DNA of 64,000 bases, taken from positions 59,519-123,518 of the forward strand of contig NZ_QRAN01000013.1 of the NCBI RefSeq assembly GCF_003457605.1, read 5' to 3'. Shown piece after piece: positions 56,124 to 63,865 of this stretch. This DNA is from Seongchinamella sediminis (lineage in GTDB: Bacteria; Pseudomonadota; Gammaproteobacteria; Pseudomonadales; Halieaceae). Every line of letters starts with the position of its first letter. Within the stretch, counting starts at the first letter, position 1. The notes under the pieces are model-generated. The model made no database searches. It was not told the origin of the DNA and saw nothing but the letters and a program-made list of their open reading frames with translations. Made by a program: the position numbers and the translations under genes.

Positions 56124-56579
56124 TCATGGGCAGTGAGTTGCAATTGCAGCTTCTGCCTTGGCGATCTCCGTCTCTCGCTCTTCATTGGAGAGAAAGCGAA
56201 ATTGTCCCTCCTCATCGCGTAATCTGATTCTCGGTGCACTAGTCAGTGTTTCGAGATTTTCTGTAGCTCGTTTACAGTATTCAGGGTTTTTGACGGTATT
56301 TTTTTCTTGTACTTGTTGCTGTTCAAATTCATTGCCCACCCGTGGTGTCGCTTCAGCCGGTACGGCACCTTCCTCTGCGGCGACGACGCGTTTCAGTCCA
56401 GAGCCGGTAGTGATCACCTCGTAGTCAATTCCCTTGGGTGGCGGCCGGTCGCTGTGTACGGGGTTGCCTCTCTCATTCAGCCAGCGATAGTGGGTTGTAC
56501 CTGCGATAACTTCGCTGGAGAGAGGTGCCAGGTAGAGCAACGTGGCTATGAACAAGGTGCTTGATTGTAATCGGGGCAT
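56124..56579 (-). CDS. DUF4124 domain secreted protein (second of pair)
   Basis: The 151-residue exported protein has signal SSTLFIATLLYLAPLSSEVIA. The DUF4124 domain (THYRWLNERGNPVHSDRPPP) is a short beta sheet found near the N-terminus of many proteobacterial envelope proteins of unknown role. A variable linker is followed by a conserved C-terminal segment (NPEYCKRATENLETL ... RIRLRDEEGQFRFLSNEE ... HCP). Two cysteines there could pair. A GGAG ribosome site precedes ATG at 56579. It is a clear paralogue of the gene upstream. Confidence 0.82.
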   Translation of the reverse strand: MPRLQSSTLFIATLLYLAPLSSEVIAGTTHYRWLNERGNPVHSDRPPPKGIDYEVITTGSGLKRVVAAEEGAVPAEATPRVGNEFEQQQVQEKNTVKNPEYCKRATENLETLTSAPRIRLRDEEGQFRFLSNEERETEIAKAEAAIATHCP

Positions 56580-56601
56580 TTTATCGTCTCCGCTGGAGTG
56601 A

Positions 56602-57048
56602 CTAGGGGCAGTATCTCTCGATGATTGTCAAGTTTGTCTCGCGCTGGGCGGCACGCTCATCATCGGTGATATACCGCATTTCTCCATTTTCATCTGCCAT
56701 GCGAATGCGAGGTGCCCGGTCAATCAGCTCAAGGTTCTTGCGGGCATTTTCACAGTACTCGGGGTTCTCTTCGTAAACCGTTTTTGAGGTCTCCGGGGGT
56801 GGGGCTGGTTTAGGCCGCGGCTTCGCCACCACCGGTTCCGGTGCCGGCTCCCCCTCGACTCTCCTCACCACACTGGAGTCGGTAGCGATGGCCTCATACT
56901 CGGTGCCTGTGGGCGGCGGCCGGTCACTCATCACTATGTTGCCCTCGCTGTCTTTCCAGCGGTAGAGGGTGGCATCCGCTACCACATTCATACTGGCCAC
57001 GAGTAGTCCGGCGACCATGGCCACTGCCCCTGCTATGCGCTTGCTCAA
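56602..57048 (-). CDS. DUF4124 domain secreted protein (first of pair)
   Basis: The 148-residue exported protein has signal IAGAVAMVAGLLVASMNVVA. The DUF4124 domain is LYRWKDSEGNIVMSDRPPP, the linker is Pro/Lys/Glu-rich (VVAKPRPKPAPPPE), and the tail (NPEYCENARKNLELI ... RIRMADENGEMRYITDDE ... YCP) matches the neighbour closely. The start is TTG at 57048 after GGGAG, giving the basic n-region MSKR. The pair probably arose by tandem duplication with divergence of the linker. Function is unknown. Confidence 0.82.
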   Translation of the reverse strand: MSKRIAGAVAMVAGLLVASMNVVADATLYRWKDSEGNIVMSDRPPPTGTEYEAIATDSSVVRRVEGEPAPEPVVAKPRPKPAPPPETSKTVYEENPEYCENARKNLELIDRAPRIRMADENGEMRYITDDERAAQRETNLTIIERYCP

Positions 57049-57080
57049 ACCCTAACTCCCTAATTTTTATAGGAATGCTC

Positions 57081-57107
57081 AGTATAAAAGTAAACCACCC
57101 ATGGCAA
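57081..57107 (-). promoter_or_regulatory. putative promoter of the DUF4124 pair
   Basis: On the minus strand TTGCCA (57107-57102) and TATACT (57086-57081) are separated by 15 bases, a little short, and lie 33 bases before the TTG start. Confidence 0.35.
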
Positions 57108-57546
57108 TACGGCAATCTTGTAAAATGTGCTGAAAGCCATAGCAGGCCCCGCGACTGTTGACTTTACGCCGGTTTCTGCCAAGATTGCAGCCGTCTTGCA
57201 AATGGCAACGGCTAACGTCGAGTACCCTCGGCCTCTGGTCCACTGGTTTGATCCGATTATTCATTCCAGCTGTTTGTGAGTCCCGTATTCAATCTGGGCC
57301 GCACCGGCCAGGTTGAGGGCCAGACACTGCGCTACCCCGCAGGGCGACCGATACACGGGTTCGTGATCGATTAATCCCTGGTGGAGCGTCCCTCCCGGGG
57401 GCGGATTGCGACGTGTATCGAGCTCGACGAAGGGGGTGGCGTGGCCAGCCGAGTACCGGTCCCAGGTATTCGCTCTCGCAACGACCACACATACTGAAGA
57501 ATCGCACCGGCGAGGGTTACGCGTCGGGCGCTTTAGGAGAAATGCT
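57108..57546. other. 439-base gap before ilvB with a possible folded element
   Basis: No recognised gene is present. A perfect 9-bp inverted repeat, CGATACACG (57349-57357) and CGTGTATCG (57412-57420), encloses AATCC (57373-57377)/GGATT (57403-57407), so the region can fold as a long two-part stem. A TTGACT at 57158-57163 could be a -35 for ilvB, but its -10 (AAGATT) is poor. A minus-strand frame at 57261-57488 (75 codons) is open with moderate third-position G+C; I cannot match it to any family. The ilvB ribosome site AGGAG is at 57535-57539. No leader peptide rich in Val, Ile or Leu is obvious. Confidence 0.45.
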
Positions 57547-59292
57547 GTGGAATTGTTATCCGGCGGTGAAATGATCGCCCGCGCACTGGAAGACGAGGGC
57601 GTTGAGTACGTTTTCGGTTATCCCGGGGGCGCGGTACTACACATATATGACGCCCTGTTCAAGGACTGTAAGGTGCCCCACATCCTGGTGCGCCACGAGC
57701 AGGCGGCTACCCATGCGGCGGATGCCTACGCTCGCGCCACCGGCAAGCCCGGCGTGGTACTGGTGACCTCAGGCCCCGGCGCCACCAACGCCATTACCGG
57801 TATTGCCACCGCCTACATGGATTCCATTCCCATGGTGGTGTTCTCCGGCCAGGTACAGAGTCACCTGATCGGTGAGGACGCCTTCCAGGAGACCGACATG
57901 ATCGGCATCTCCCGCCCCATCGTGAAGCACAGCTTCATGGTGAAGAGTGCCGAGGACATCCCGGCGACAATCAAGAAAGCCTTCCATATTGCCGCCACTG
58001 GCCGCCCCGGTCCGGTGGTCATCGATATACCCAAGGACATTACCCGCCCGGACGAGAAGTTTGAGTACCACTACCCGGAGTCGGTGAAGATGCGTTCCTA
58101 CGCCCCGGCCCAGCGTGGCCACACCGGCCAGATCAAGAAAGCCGCCCGCATGTTGCTGGCCGCCAAGCGTCCGGTCATCTACGCCGGCGGCGGCGTCATC
58201 CAGGGAGAGGGCAGCGATCTGTTGACCCGCCTGGCCCAGGACCTCAATTACCCGGTGACCAATACCCTGATGGGCCTCGGCGCCTATCCGGGGTCGGACC
58301 GGCAGTTCCTGGGCATGCTCGGCATGCACGGTTTTTACGAGGCCAACATGGCCATGCACCACGCCGATGTCATCCTGGCGGTAGGGGCGCGCTTCGACGA
58401 CCGGGTGACCAACACGGTGAGCAAGTTCTGCCCGGGAGCCAAGATTATCCACATCGATGTGGACCCGGCGTCTATCTCCAAGACGGTGCGGGCTGATATC
58501 CCCATCGTGGGTCCGGTGCAGTCGGTGCTCACGGAAATGCTGGCGCAGATAGAGCAGATCCGGGAAAAGGACGGCGACCTGCCCGACGCGGGCGCAGTGG
58601 AGCGCTGGTGGAAGCAGATCGATGAATGGCGCGCCTCCCACGGCCTGCTGACCGGTCGTCGCTACCGCGAGAGCGACATGATAATGCCCCAGCAGGTGAT
58701 CGAGAGCCTGTACCGGGCCACCGATGGCGATGCTTACGTCACCTCTGATGTGGGCCAGCACCAGATGTTCGCTGCCCAGTATTACCGTTTCGACAAGCCG
58801 CGCCGCTGGATCAATTCCGGCGGCCTGGGCACCATGGGCTTCGGCCTGCCCGCGGCCATCGGCGTGAAGCTGGCCTTCCCCGATGCCGACGTGGCCTGTG
58901 TCACCGGCGAGGGCAGTATCCAGATGAACATCCAGGAGCTGTCTACCGCGACCCACTACAAGACACCGGTAAAAATCATCAACCTGCGCAACAACTACCT
59001 GGGCATGGTGAAGCAGTGGCAGGATATGCAGTATGAAAGCCGCTACTCCCAGGTGACCTACGCCGATTCCCTGCCGGACTTCGTCAAGCTGATGGAGGCC
59101 TACGGGCACGTGGGCATGCAGGTGACCAAGCTTGAGGACCTGGACGCCGCCATGGAGGAGGCCTTTGCCCTGAAGGACCGCACGGTGTTTGTGGATGTGC
59201 TTATCGACCGTATGGAGCATGTATACCCCATGCATATCGCCCCCAACGGCTCGATGAAAGACATGTGGCTTTCCAAGAACGAGAGGACCTGA
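57547..59292 (+). CDS. ilvB: acetolactate synthase large (catalytic) subunit
   Basis: The 581-residue ThDP- and FAD-dependent enzyme makes acetolactate and acetohydroxybutyrate for valine, leucine and isoleucine. The catalytic Glu is in [20 protein letters not shown] near residue 47. FAD-domain sequence [22 protein letters not shown] and the ThDP motif [36 protein letters not shown] follow. GTG at 57547 with AGGAG seven bases upstream sets the start. It corresponds to the ilvI/ilvB class. The last base of its stop is the first base of ilvN (TGATG). Confidence 0.96.
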   Translation: MELLSGGEMIARALEDEGVEYVFGYPGGAVLHIYDALFKDCKVPHILVRHEQAATHAADAYARATGKPGVVLVTSGPGATNAITGIATAYMDSIPMVVFSGQVQSHLIGEDAFQETDMIGISRPIVKHSFMVKSAEDIPATIKKAFHIAATGRPGPVVIDIPKDITRPDEKFEYHYPESVKMRSYAPAQRGHTGQIKKAARMLLAAKRPVIYAGGGVIQGEGSDLLTRLAQDLNYPVTNTLMGLGAYPGSDRQFLGMLGMHGFYEANMAMHHADVILAVGARFDDRVTNTVSKFCPGAKIIHIDVDPASISKTVRADIPIVGPVQSVLTEMLAQIEQIREKDGDLPDAGAVERWWKQIDEWRASHGLLTGRRYRESDMIMPQQVIESLYRATDGDAYVTSDVGQHQMFAAQYYRFDKPRRWINSGGLGTMGFGLPAAIGVKLAFPDADVACVTGEGSIQMNIQELSTATHYKTPVKIINLRNNYLGMVKQWQDMQYESRYSQVTYADSLPDFVKLMEAYGHVGMQVTKLEDLDAAMEEAFALKDRTVFVDVLIDRMEHVYPMHIAPNGSMKDMWLSKNERT

Positions 59293-59786
59293 TGATGAGA
59301 CGCATACTATCGATGCTCATGGAAAACGAGCCCGGTGCGCTGTCACGGGTGGTAGGCCTGTTTGCCCAGCGCGGCTATAACATTGAAACCCTCAACGTGG
59401 CGGCGACCGACGACCCGACCCTGTCGCGCCTGACCCTCACCACCATCGGCGATGACCTGCACATCGAGCAGGTCACCAAGCAGCTCAACAAGCTGGTGGA
59501 TGTGGTGAAGGTGGTCGACCTGTCCGAGGGCGCCCACGTGGAGCGCGACCTGATGCTGATCAAGGTGCGCGCCACCGGTATCGCCAGGGACGAGGTCAAG
59601 CGCACCACCGATATCTTCCGCGGCCAGATCGTGGATGTAGGGCCGAACGTGTACACCATCCAACTGGTAGGCACTTCCGACAAGCTGGATTCCTTCGTCG
59701 CCGCCATGACTGACGTGGATATCCTGGAAGTGGTGCGCTCCGGTGTGGCGGGGATCTCTCGTGGGGAGAAGGTCCTGAGTTTGTAG
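59292..59786 (+). CDS. ilvN: acetolactate synthase small (regulatory) subunit
   Basis: The 164-residue regulatory subunit has an ACT domain (RRILSMLMENEPGALSRVVG and RGYNIETLNVAATDDP) that binds valine for feedback inhibition. A C-terminal activating domain (VYTIQLVGTSDKLDSFV) follows. It is the long form, as in ilvH. ATG at 59292 is coupled to ilvB. Its 3' end faces ilvC across repeat copy C. Confidence 0.95.
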   Translation: MMRRILSMLMENEPGALSRVVGLFAQRGYNIETLNVAATDDPTLSRLTLTTIGDDLHIEQVTKQLNKLVDVVKVVDLSEGAHVERDLMLIKVRATGIARDEVKRTTDIFRGQIVDVGPNVYTIQLVGTSDKLDSFVAAMTDVDILEVVRSGVAGISRGEKVLSL

Positions 59787-59796
59787 CTACCACCGG

Positions 59797-60011
59797 GTCA
59801 TCCCGGCGCACGCCGGGATCCATTCCCGGGAACTGGTCACATCGACGGAATGGATTCCGGCTTACCCCAGGGCACCTTCTCTTGCGCCTGCGGCGCAATT
59901 CACATTGTACCCCAGGGCACCTTCTCTTGCGCCTGCGGCGTAATTCACCTTGTACCCCAGGGCACCTTCTCTTGCGCCTGCGGCGCAATTCACCTTGTTC
60001 GCCGGAATGAC
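59797..60011 (+). repeat. modular REP-like element with three 45-nt units (copy C)
   Basis: The element opens with a GTCATCCCGGCG-CA-CGCCGGGAT hairpin (59797-59819) and a linker. The flank ATGGATTCCGGCTTA leads into three tandem 45-base units at 59865-59909, 59910-59954 and 59955-59999, and CGCCGGAATGAC (60000-60011) closes it. Units 1 and 3 contain the perfect stem TTGCGCC-TGC-GGCGCAA; unit 2 has one G-T (wobble) pair. The three units differ at only a few positions. The element fills the gap between the convergent ends of ilvN and ilvC. Confidence 0.9.
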
Positions 60012-60019
60012 GGCAGCAC

Positions 60020-60046
60020 AAAAAAGGGGCCCACAACAGGCCCCTT
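60020..60046 (-). terminator. intrinsic terminator of ilvC
   Basis: GGGGCC (60026-60031) and GGCCCC (60039-60044) form a stem. On the minus strand it is followed by TTTTTT (60025-60020). It lies 20-46 bases after the ilvC stop. Confidence 0.85.
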
Positions 60047-60065
60047 CTTCATTTCCGCACAGCGA

Positions 60066-61538
60066 TCAAACAATCTTCTTCATCGCCGTCATATAACCCC
60101 GCAGTTCCTCGCCGATAATCTCAACCGGGTGGTTGCGAATGGCGCGATTGACGGCAATCAGTTCGACGTTGTCGACGCCGTTGTCGCCGCCAATGCCCCT
60201 GCCGATCACGTCGGTGTCGATCTTGGCCATGAAATCCTGCAGCAGCGGGCGGCAGGCGTGGTCGAACAGGTAGCAGCCGTACTCGGCGGTGTCGGAGATC
60301 ACCACATTCATCTCATACAGCTTCTTGCGGGCGATGGTATTGGCGATCAGCGGCGTCTCATGCAGGGACTCGTAGTAAGCCGACTCTTCCTTGATGCCCG
60401 CCTGCACCATGACCTCAAAGGCCAGCTCGACGCCTGCCTTGCACATGGCAATCAGCAGGATGCCGTGGTCGTAGTATTCCTGCTCGGGAATGTCCTGGTC
60501 GGTGTTTTCGGCATTCTCGAACGCGGTTTCCTGGGTGGCGGCGCGCCACTTCAGCAGGTTGGCGTCGTCATTGGCCCAGTCTGCCATCATGGTGCTGGAG
60601 AACTCGCCGGACATGATGTCGTCCTGGTGCTTCTCGTAGAGGGGACGCATGATGTCTTTCAGTTCCTCTGCCAGGTGGAAGGCACGCACCTTGGCCGGGT
60701 TGGACAGGCGGTCCATCATGTTGGTGATACCGCCGTGCTTGAGGCCTTCGGTGACGGTCTCCCAGCCGTACTGGATCAGCTTGGAGGCATAGCCGGGTTC
60801 GATGCCCTTTTCCACCATTTTGTCGAAGGACAGGATCGCTCCGGTTTGCAGCATGCCGCAAAGAATAGTCTGTTCGCCCATCAGGTCGGACTTCACCTCG
60901 GCGATGGGGGAGGACTCCAGCACGCCGGCGCGGTCGCCACCGGTACCCGATGCCAGGGCCTTGGCGATATCCATGCCTTCACCCTTCGGATCGTTCTCAC
61001 GGTGCACAGCAATCAGGGTGGGAACGCCAAAGCCGCGCTTGTATTCTTCCCGTACCTCGGTGCCCGGGCACTTGGGGCACATCATGACCACGGTGATGTC
61101 CTTGCGGATCTGCATGCCTTCTTCCACCAGGTTGAAGCCGTGGGCGTAATCCAGGCAGGCGCCTTCCTTCATCAGCGGCATGACCGCATTGACCACGCTG
61201 GTGTGCTGCTTGTCGGGGGTGAGGTTCATCACTACATCGGCGCTGGGAATGAGCTCCTCGTAAGTGCCCACGGTAAAACCGTTCTCGCTGGCGTTTTTCC
61301 ACGACTGGCGCTGCTCGACAATGGCGCTTTCCCGCAGAGCGTAAGCAACGTCGAGGCCGGAATCACGCAGGTTCAGGCCCTGGTTCAGGCCCTGGGCGCC
61401 GCAGCCGACAATGACGATTTTTTTGCCCTTGAGGTAGTTGCAGCCGTCGGCGAATTCGCTGCGATGCATAAAGCGGCACTTGCCCAGCTCTTCCAGCTGC
61501 AGGCGCAGGGGGAGGGTGTTGAAGTAGTTCTGGCCCAT
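60066..61538 (-). CDS. ilvC: ketol-acid reductoisomerase, class II (long form)
   Basis: The 490-residue NADPH-dependent enzyme catalyses the second common step of branched-chain amino acid synthesis. The N-terminus [21 protein letters not shown] and Rossmann loop [19 protein letters not shown] match E. coli IlvC. Two knotted C-terminal domains, instead of one, mark class II; Pseudomonas has the class I form of about 338 residues. ATG at 61538 with upstream GGAG fits. It is divergent from its likely activator ilvY and convergent with ilvBN. Confidence 0.97.
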   Translation of the reverse strand: MGQNYFNTLPLRLQLEELGKCRFMHRSEFADGCNYLKGKKIVIVGCGAQGLNQGLNLRDSGLDVAYALRESAIVEQRQSWKNASENGFTVGTYEELIPSADVVMNLTPDKQHTSVVNAVMPLMKEGACLDYAHGFNLVEEGMQIRKDITVVMMCPKCPGTEVREEYKRGFGVPTLIAVHRENDPKGEGMDIAKALASGTGGDRAGVLESSPIAEVKSDLMGEQTILCGMLQTGAILSFDKMVEKGIEPGYASKLIQYGWETVTEGLKHGGITNMMDRLSNPAKVRAFHLAEELKDIMRPLYEKHQDDIMSGEFSSTMMADWANDDANLLKWRAATQETAFENAENTDQDIPEQEYYDHGILLIAMCKAGVELAFEVMVQAGIKEESAYYESLHETPLIANTIARKKLYEMNVVISDTAEYGCYLFDHACRPLLQDFMAKIDTDVIGRGIGGDNGVDNVELIAVNRAIRNHPVEIIGEELRGYMTAMKKIV

Positions 61539-61595
61539 TTGATGGATCTCCAGGGTTTGTTGATTGAGGTGGTGAACAATACGGTAATAAAGCAC

Positions 61596-61641
61596 TTGCG
61601 TAAAACGCTATTAAGTAGATACAGTGTTGCCTTTAGAGCAA
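61596..61641. promoter_or_regulatory. twin IlvY-type operators in the ilvC-ilvY gap
   Basis: Two LysR-type boxes lie in the 115-base divergent gap. TTGC-N7-GCTA is at 61596-61610 and TTGC-N7-GCAA at 61627-61641. The second is a perfect inverted repeat (GTTGC/GCAAC) with the T-N11-A core. Their starts are 31 bases apart, about three helical turns, as expected for side-by-side dimers of a LysR tetramer. E. coli IlvY likewise uses two adjacent operators. Confidence 0.65.
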
Positions 61642-61653
61642 CAGGGGCGAGCC

Positions 61654-62559
61654 ATGGACACGCGGGCGCTGGCCGTTTTTCTCTCGGTCGCGGAGACCCT
61701 GAATTTTAGTCGCAGCGGGCAAAACCTCCACATGAGCGTGTCGGCGGTCAGCCGCACCGTGGCCCGGCTGGAGCAGGAAGTGGGCCAACCCCTGTTTGAG
61801 CGGGACCGGCGCCGGGTCAATCTCACTCGCGCCGGGCGCGAGTTTCGTGAGTATGCCCGGCGCTCACTGGCCGAGTGGCAGCAACTGCAGCGCAAACTGG
61901 GTCGTGATGGCGAGCTGGCTGGCGAGGTCAGCCTCTATTGCTCGGTGACGGCCAGTCACACATTGCTGGCGCCGATACTGGCCGCCCTGCGCGGTACCTA
62001 TCCCTCGCTGGAACTGATGATGCACACCGGCGACCAGGCAGACGGCATTGGCCGGGTGCTGGAAGGACAGGATGACCTGGCGGTCACCATCCGTCCGCTG
62101 AATTTGCCCTCGCGGCTCGATTACCTGCCGCTGGTGGAATCGCCCCTGCAGTTTTGCATGCCGGCATCTGACTGCCAGGCCCGTGAGCGGGTGCTGGCAG
62201 GCCAGGCCGCGGGTGCGGTCGACTGGGAAGACCTGCCGTTGATTGTGCCGGAGCGCGGGACGACCAAGGAACTGCTGGACGACTGGTTGCGGGAGCGCGG
62301 CGTCCGCCCGCAGATCTATGCCCAGGTCGCGGGTCATGAGGCGATCGTGGCCATGGTGAGTCTGGGACTTGGCATTGGCATTGCTCCACAGCTGGTGATC
62401 GAATCCAGCGGCCTGGGCAGCGGTGTGGACACTGTGCCGGTGACAGAGGGTCTGCCGTCGCTCTCCATCGGATTGGCTGCGCTGCGACAGCGGCTCGCCA
62501 GCCCGCTGGTGCGGGCGCTTTGGGAGGTGGCCGGGCAGACCTACCCGGTCCCTGTTTGA
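61654..62559 (+). CDS. ilvY: LysR-type activator IlvY
   Basis: The 301-residue LysR regulator has a winged helix-turn-helix at residues 1-60 (FLSVAETLNFSRSGQNLHMSVSAVSRTVARLEQ split by the turn) and a periplasmic-binding-like effector domain (YCSVTASHTLLAPIL ... LGLGIGIAPQLVIE). In E. coli IlvY activates ilvC when acetolactate or acetohydroxybutyrate binds, and represses itself. Divergence from ilvC supports the same role here. ATG at 61654 gives MDTRALAVFLSVAE; a longer frame upstream would overlap the operators. Confidence 0.93.
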   Translation: MDTRALAVFLSVAETLNFSRSGQNLHMSVSAVSRTVARLEQEVGQPLFERDRRRVNLTRAGREFREYARRSLAEWQQLQRKLGRDGELAGEVSLYCSVTASHTLLAPILAALRGTYPSLELMMHTGDQADGIGRVLEGQDDLAVTIRPLNLPSRLDYLPLVESPLQFCMPASDCQARERVLAGQAAGAVDWEDLPLIVPERGTTKELLDDWLRERGVRPQIYAQVAGHEAIVAMVSLGLGIGIAPQLVIESSGLGSGVDTVPVTEGLPSLSIGLAALRQRLASPLVRALWEVAGQTYPVPV

Positions 62560-62595
62560 TACACTAAGCACTTTACTACTGGCGAGACAGTAACG

Positions 62596-63456
62596 ATGGA
62601 CGAGCAGGAAGCGAACAAGCCGGACACCGAGACCCCGGACGCTGAGAAGCCAACAGTCCCTCCCGGCGTTTCCGCACCGCTGGACATCCTGGTAGACGAG
62701 CACGAAGAGGAAGTATCCGAGAATGGCGAGTCCGTGCGCCGCCAGGGTATTTTCCTGCTGCCTAACCTGTTCACCACCGGCGGCCTGTTCGCCGGTTTTT
62801 ATGCGGTGATCGCCGCCCTGCGCGGTGACTTTGACGCCGCACCAATTGCCATTCTCGCCGCCCTGGTGCTGGACGGGCTGGACGGGCGTATCGCTCGCAT
62901 GACCAATACCCAGAGCAAGTTCGGCGCCGAGTACGACAGCCTGGCGGACATGGTGTCGTTCGGCGTGGCGCCAGCGCTGGTGATGTTCAGCTTCGCCCTG
63001 GGAGAGCTGGGCAAGTTTGGCTGGAGCGCCGCGTTTATCTATGTCGCCTGCGCCGCTCTCCGGCTAGCCCGTTTCAACACCCAGATCGATACCGCCGACA
63101 AGAACTTCTTCACTGGCCTGGCCAGCCCCTCGGCGGCCTGCGTGATTGTCAGTGCTGTCTGGGTATGCAGCGACATGGGCCTGGTCGGCGCCGACCTGCC
63201 GGGGGAGGTGGCGGTGCTGCTGGCCTGCCTTACCGCTATCATCGGGATCCTGATGATCGCCAACTTCCCCTACAACAGTTTCAAGGGCATCGATTTCCAC
63301 GGGCGGGTGCCTTTCGTGGTGATGATCATTATCGTGCTGATCTTTGGCCTGGTAACGCTCGACCCGCCGCTGATCCTGCTGATTGCCTCCCTGGCCTACG
63401 CGGTATCCGGTCCAGTCAACATGGTGCTGGGCCGGCGTAAAAAGGCCCGGGGCTGA
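62596..63456 (+). CDS. pssA: CDP-diacylglycerol-serine O-phosphatidyltransferase
   Basis: The 286-residue membrane enzyme makes phosphatidylserine, the precursor of phosphatidylethanolamine. The CDP-alcohol phosphotransferase motif D-G-x2-A-R-x8-G-x3-D-x3-D is complete in LDGLDGRIARMTN and FGAEYDSLADMVSFG. About 50 acidic, Pro-rich residues precede the first helix. This is the multi-pass type II (Bacillus-like) PssA, not the soluble E. coli type. It follows ilvY by 36 bases. Its stop codon lies in the loop of a GC-rich hairpin. Confidence 0.93.
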   Translation: MDEQEANKPDTETPDAEKPTVPPGVSAPLDILVDEHEEEVSENGESVRRQGIFLLPNLFTTGGLFAGFYAVIAALRGDFDAAPIAILAALVLDGLDGRIARMTNTQSKFGAEYDSLADMVSFGVAPALVMFSFALGELGKFGWSAAFIYVACAALRLARFNTQIDTADKNFFTGLASPSAACVIVSAVWVCSDMGLVGADLPGEVAVLLACLTAIIGILMIANFPYNSFKGIDFHGRVPFVVMIIIVLIFGLVTLDPPLILLIASLAYAVSGPVNMVLGRRKKARG

Positions 63457-63463
63457 CCCGGGC
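63445..63463. other. GC-rich hairpin with the pssA stop codon in its loop
   Basis: GCCCGGG (63445-63451) and CCCGGGC (63457-63463) pair over the loop GCTGA, which holds the TGA stop (63454-63456). There is no T-tract. The arrangement recalls the moeB palindrome. Confidence 0.5.
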
Positions 63464-63557
63464 TCACGACGTCGGCCAGCGCTGCATACCGCGTGCTGGT
63501 CAAGCCTCGTAGTGGCAATCGGCGACGAAGTTTTTCACCCGGTTTTGGCGTTTGCTG

Positions 63558-63587
63558 TTGCGTCCCGGGCGGCTGCCCGTGTATAGT
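63558..63587 (+). promoter_or_regulatory. upstream rRNA operon promoter (P1-like)
   Basis: TTGCGT (63558-63563), an 18-base spacer and TATAGT (63582-63587) are followed by CCGCGCCGC, a GC-rich discriminator. It lies about 400 bases before the 16S start. No gene other than the rRNA operon is downstream. Confidence 0.5.
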
Positions 63588-63617
63588 CCGCGCCGCTTTG
63601 ATGCGTTACGGAGGCAG

Positions 63618-63639
63618 GCCTGAAACGGCCGTTTCAGGC
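63618..63639. repeat. 22-bp perfect palindrome between the rRNA promoters
   Basis: GCCTGAAACGGCCGTTTCAGGC is its own reverse complement over all 22 bases. It lies between the two promoter candidates, just before the AT-rich block. Without a loop or T-tract it suits a dimeric protein-binding site better than a terminator. Confidence 0.8.
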
Positions 63640-63666
63640 TAAAAAACAGGCAGCTATCCAGCCCCT

Positions 63667-63726
63667 GTAAAAAACCTGAAATATTTTTCCAAAAGCCCTT
63701 GCGGGGCAGGAAACGATCCGTATAAT
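63667..63726 (+). promoter_or_regulatory. main rRNA operon promoter with UP element
   Basis: TTGCGG (63699-63704), a 16-base spacer and TATAAT (63721-63726) are followed by GCGCATC. An A/T-rich UP element (63667-63694, with AAAAAA and ATATTTTT tracts) lies directly upstream. The set is typical of strong, stringently controlled rRNA promoters. Confidence 0.8.
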
Positions 63727-63784
63727 GCGCATCCTCGGTTGGGGGGAGCCCTTCACCGAAAACTCAAAACCCTGGCGGTTTGAG

Positions 63785-63796
63785 TGTTGCTTAACA
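63785..63796 (+). promoter_or_regulatory. boxA antitermination site of the rRNA leader
   Basis: TGTTGCTTAACA closely matches the rrn boxA (TGCTCTTTAACA), the RNA site bound by NusB-S10 for antitermination. It lies about 60 bases after the -10, as in other rRNA leaders. Confidence 0.7.
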
Positions 63797-63820
63797 AGAA
63801 GACGAAGACAGATGTGTGGG

Positions 63821-63865
63821 CACTTGTTGGGATAGTTGATCACGACTATTCAGACACAACAAGTG
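63821..63865 (+). other. rRNA leader stem-loop
   Basis: CACTTGTTG (63821-63829) pairs perfectly with CAACAAGTG (63857-63865). Inside, ATAGTTGATCACGACTAT is a near palindrome. It is probably part of the processing or folding structure of the pre-16S leader. Confidence 0.55.

Noticed and set aside
57261..57488. A 75-codon minus-strand frame in the gap before ilvB as a real gene.
   Set aside because: It has moderate third-position G+C but no recognisable motif or clear ribosome site. It is noted in the gap entry only.
57769..59235. A 488-codon open frame antisense to ilvB, and a 446-codon frame antisense to glnD (19842-21182).
   Set aside because: Both are shadow frames caused by high third-position G+C; the translations lack domains and are rich in His, Val and Gly runs.
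59865..59999. Tandem repeats that might be taken for a CRISPR array.
   Set aside because: The 45-nt units abut each other with no spacers, only three are present, and no cas gene is near.
59596..60036. A minus-strand frame with a 15-residue Arg-rich tandem repeat (GELRRRRKRRCPGVQ).
   Set aside because: The repeat arises because the DNA unit is 45 bases, a multiple of three. The frame continues antisense into ilvN and has no start signal.
59850..61709. A 619-codon open frame running from repeat copy C antisense through ilvC.
   Set aside because: Its first part is translated repeat DNA and the rest is a shadow of ilvC; ilvC has unambiguous family motifs on the other strand.
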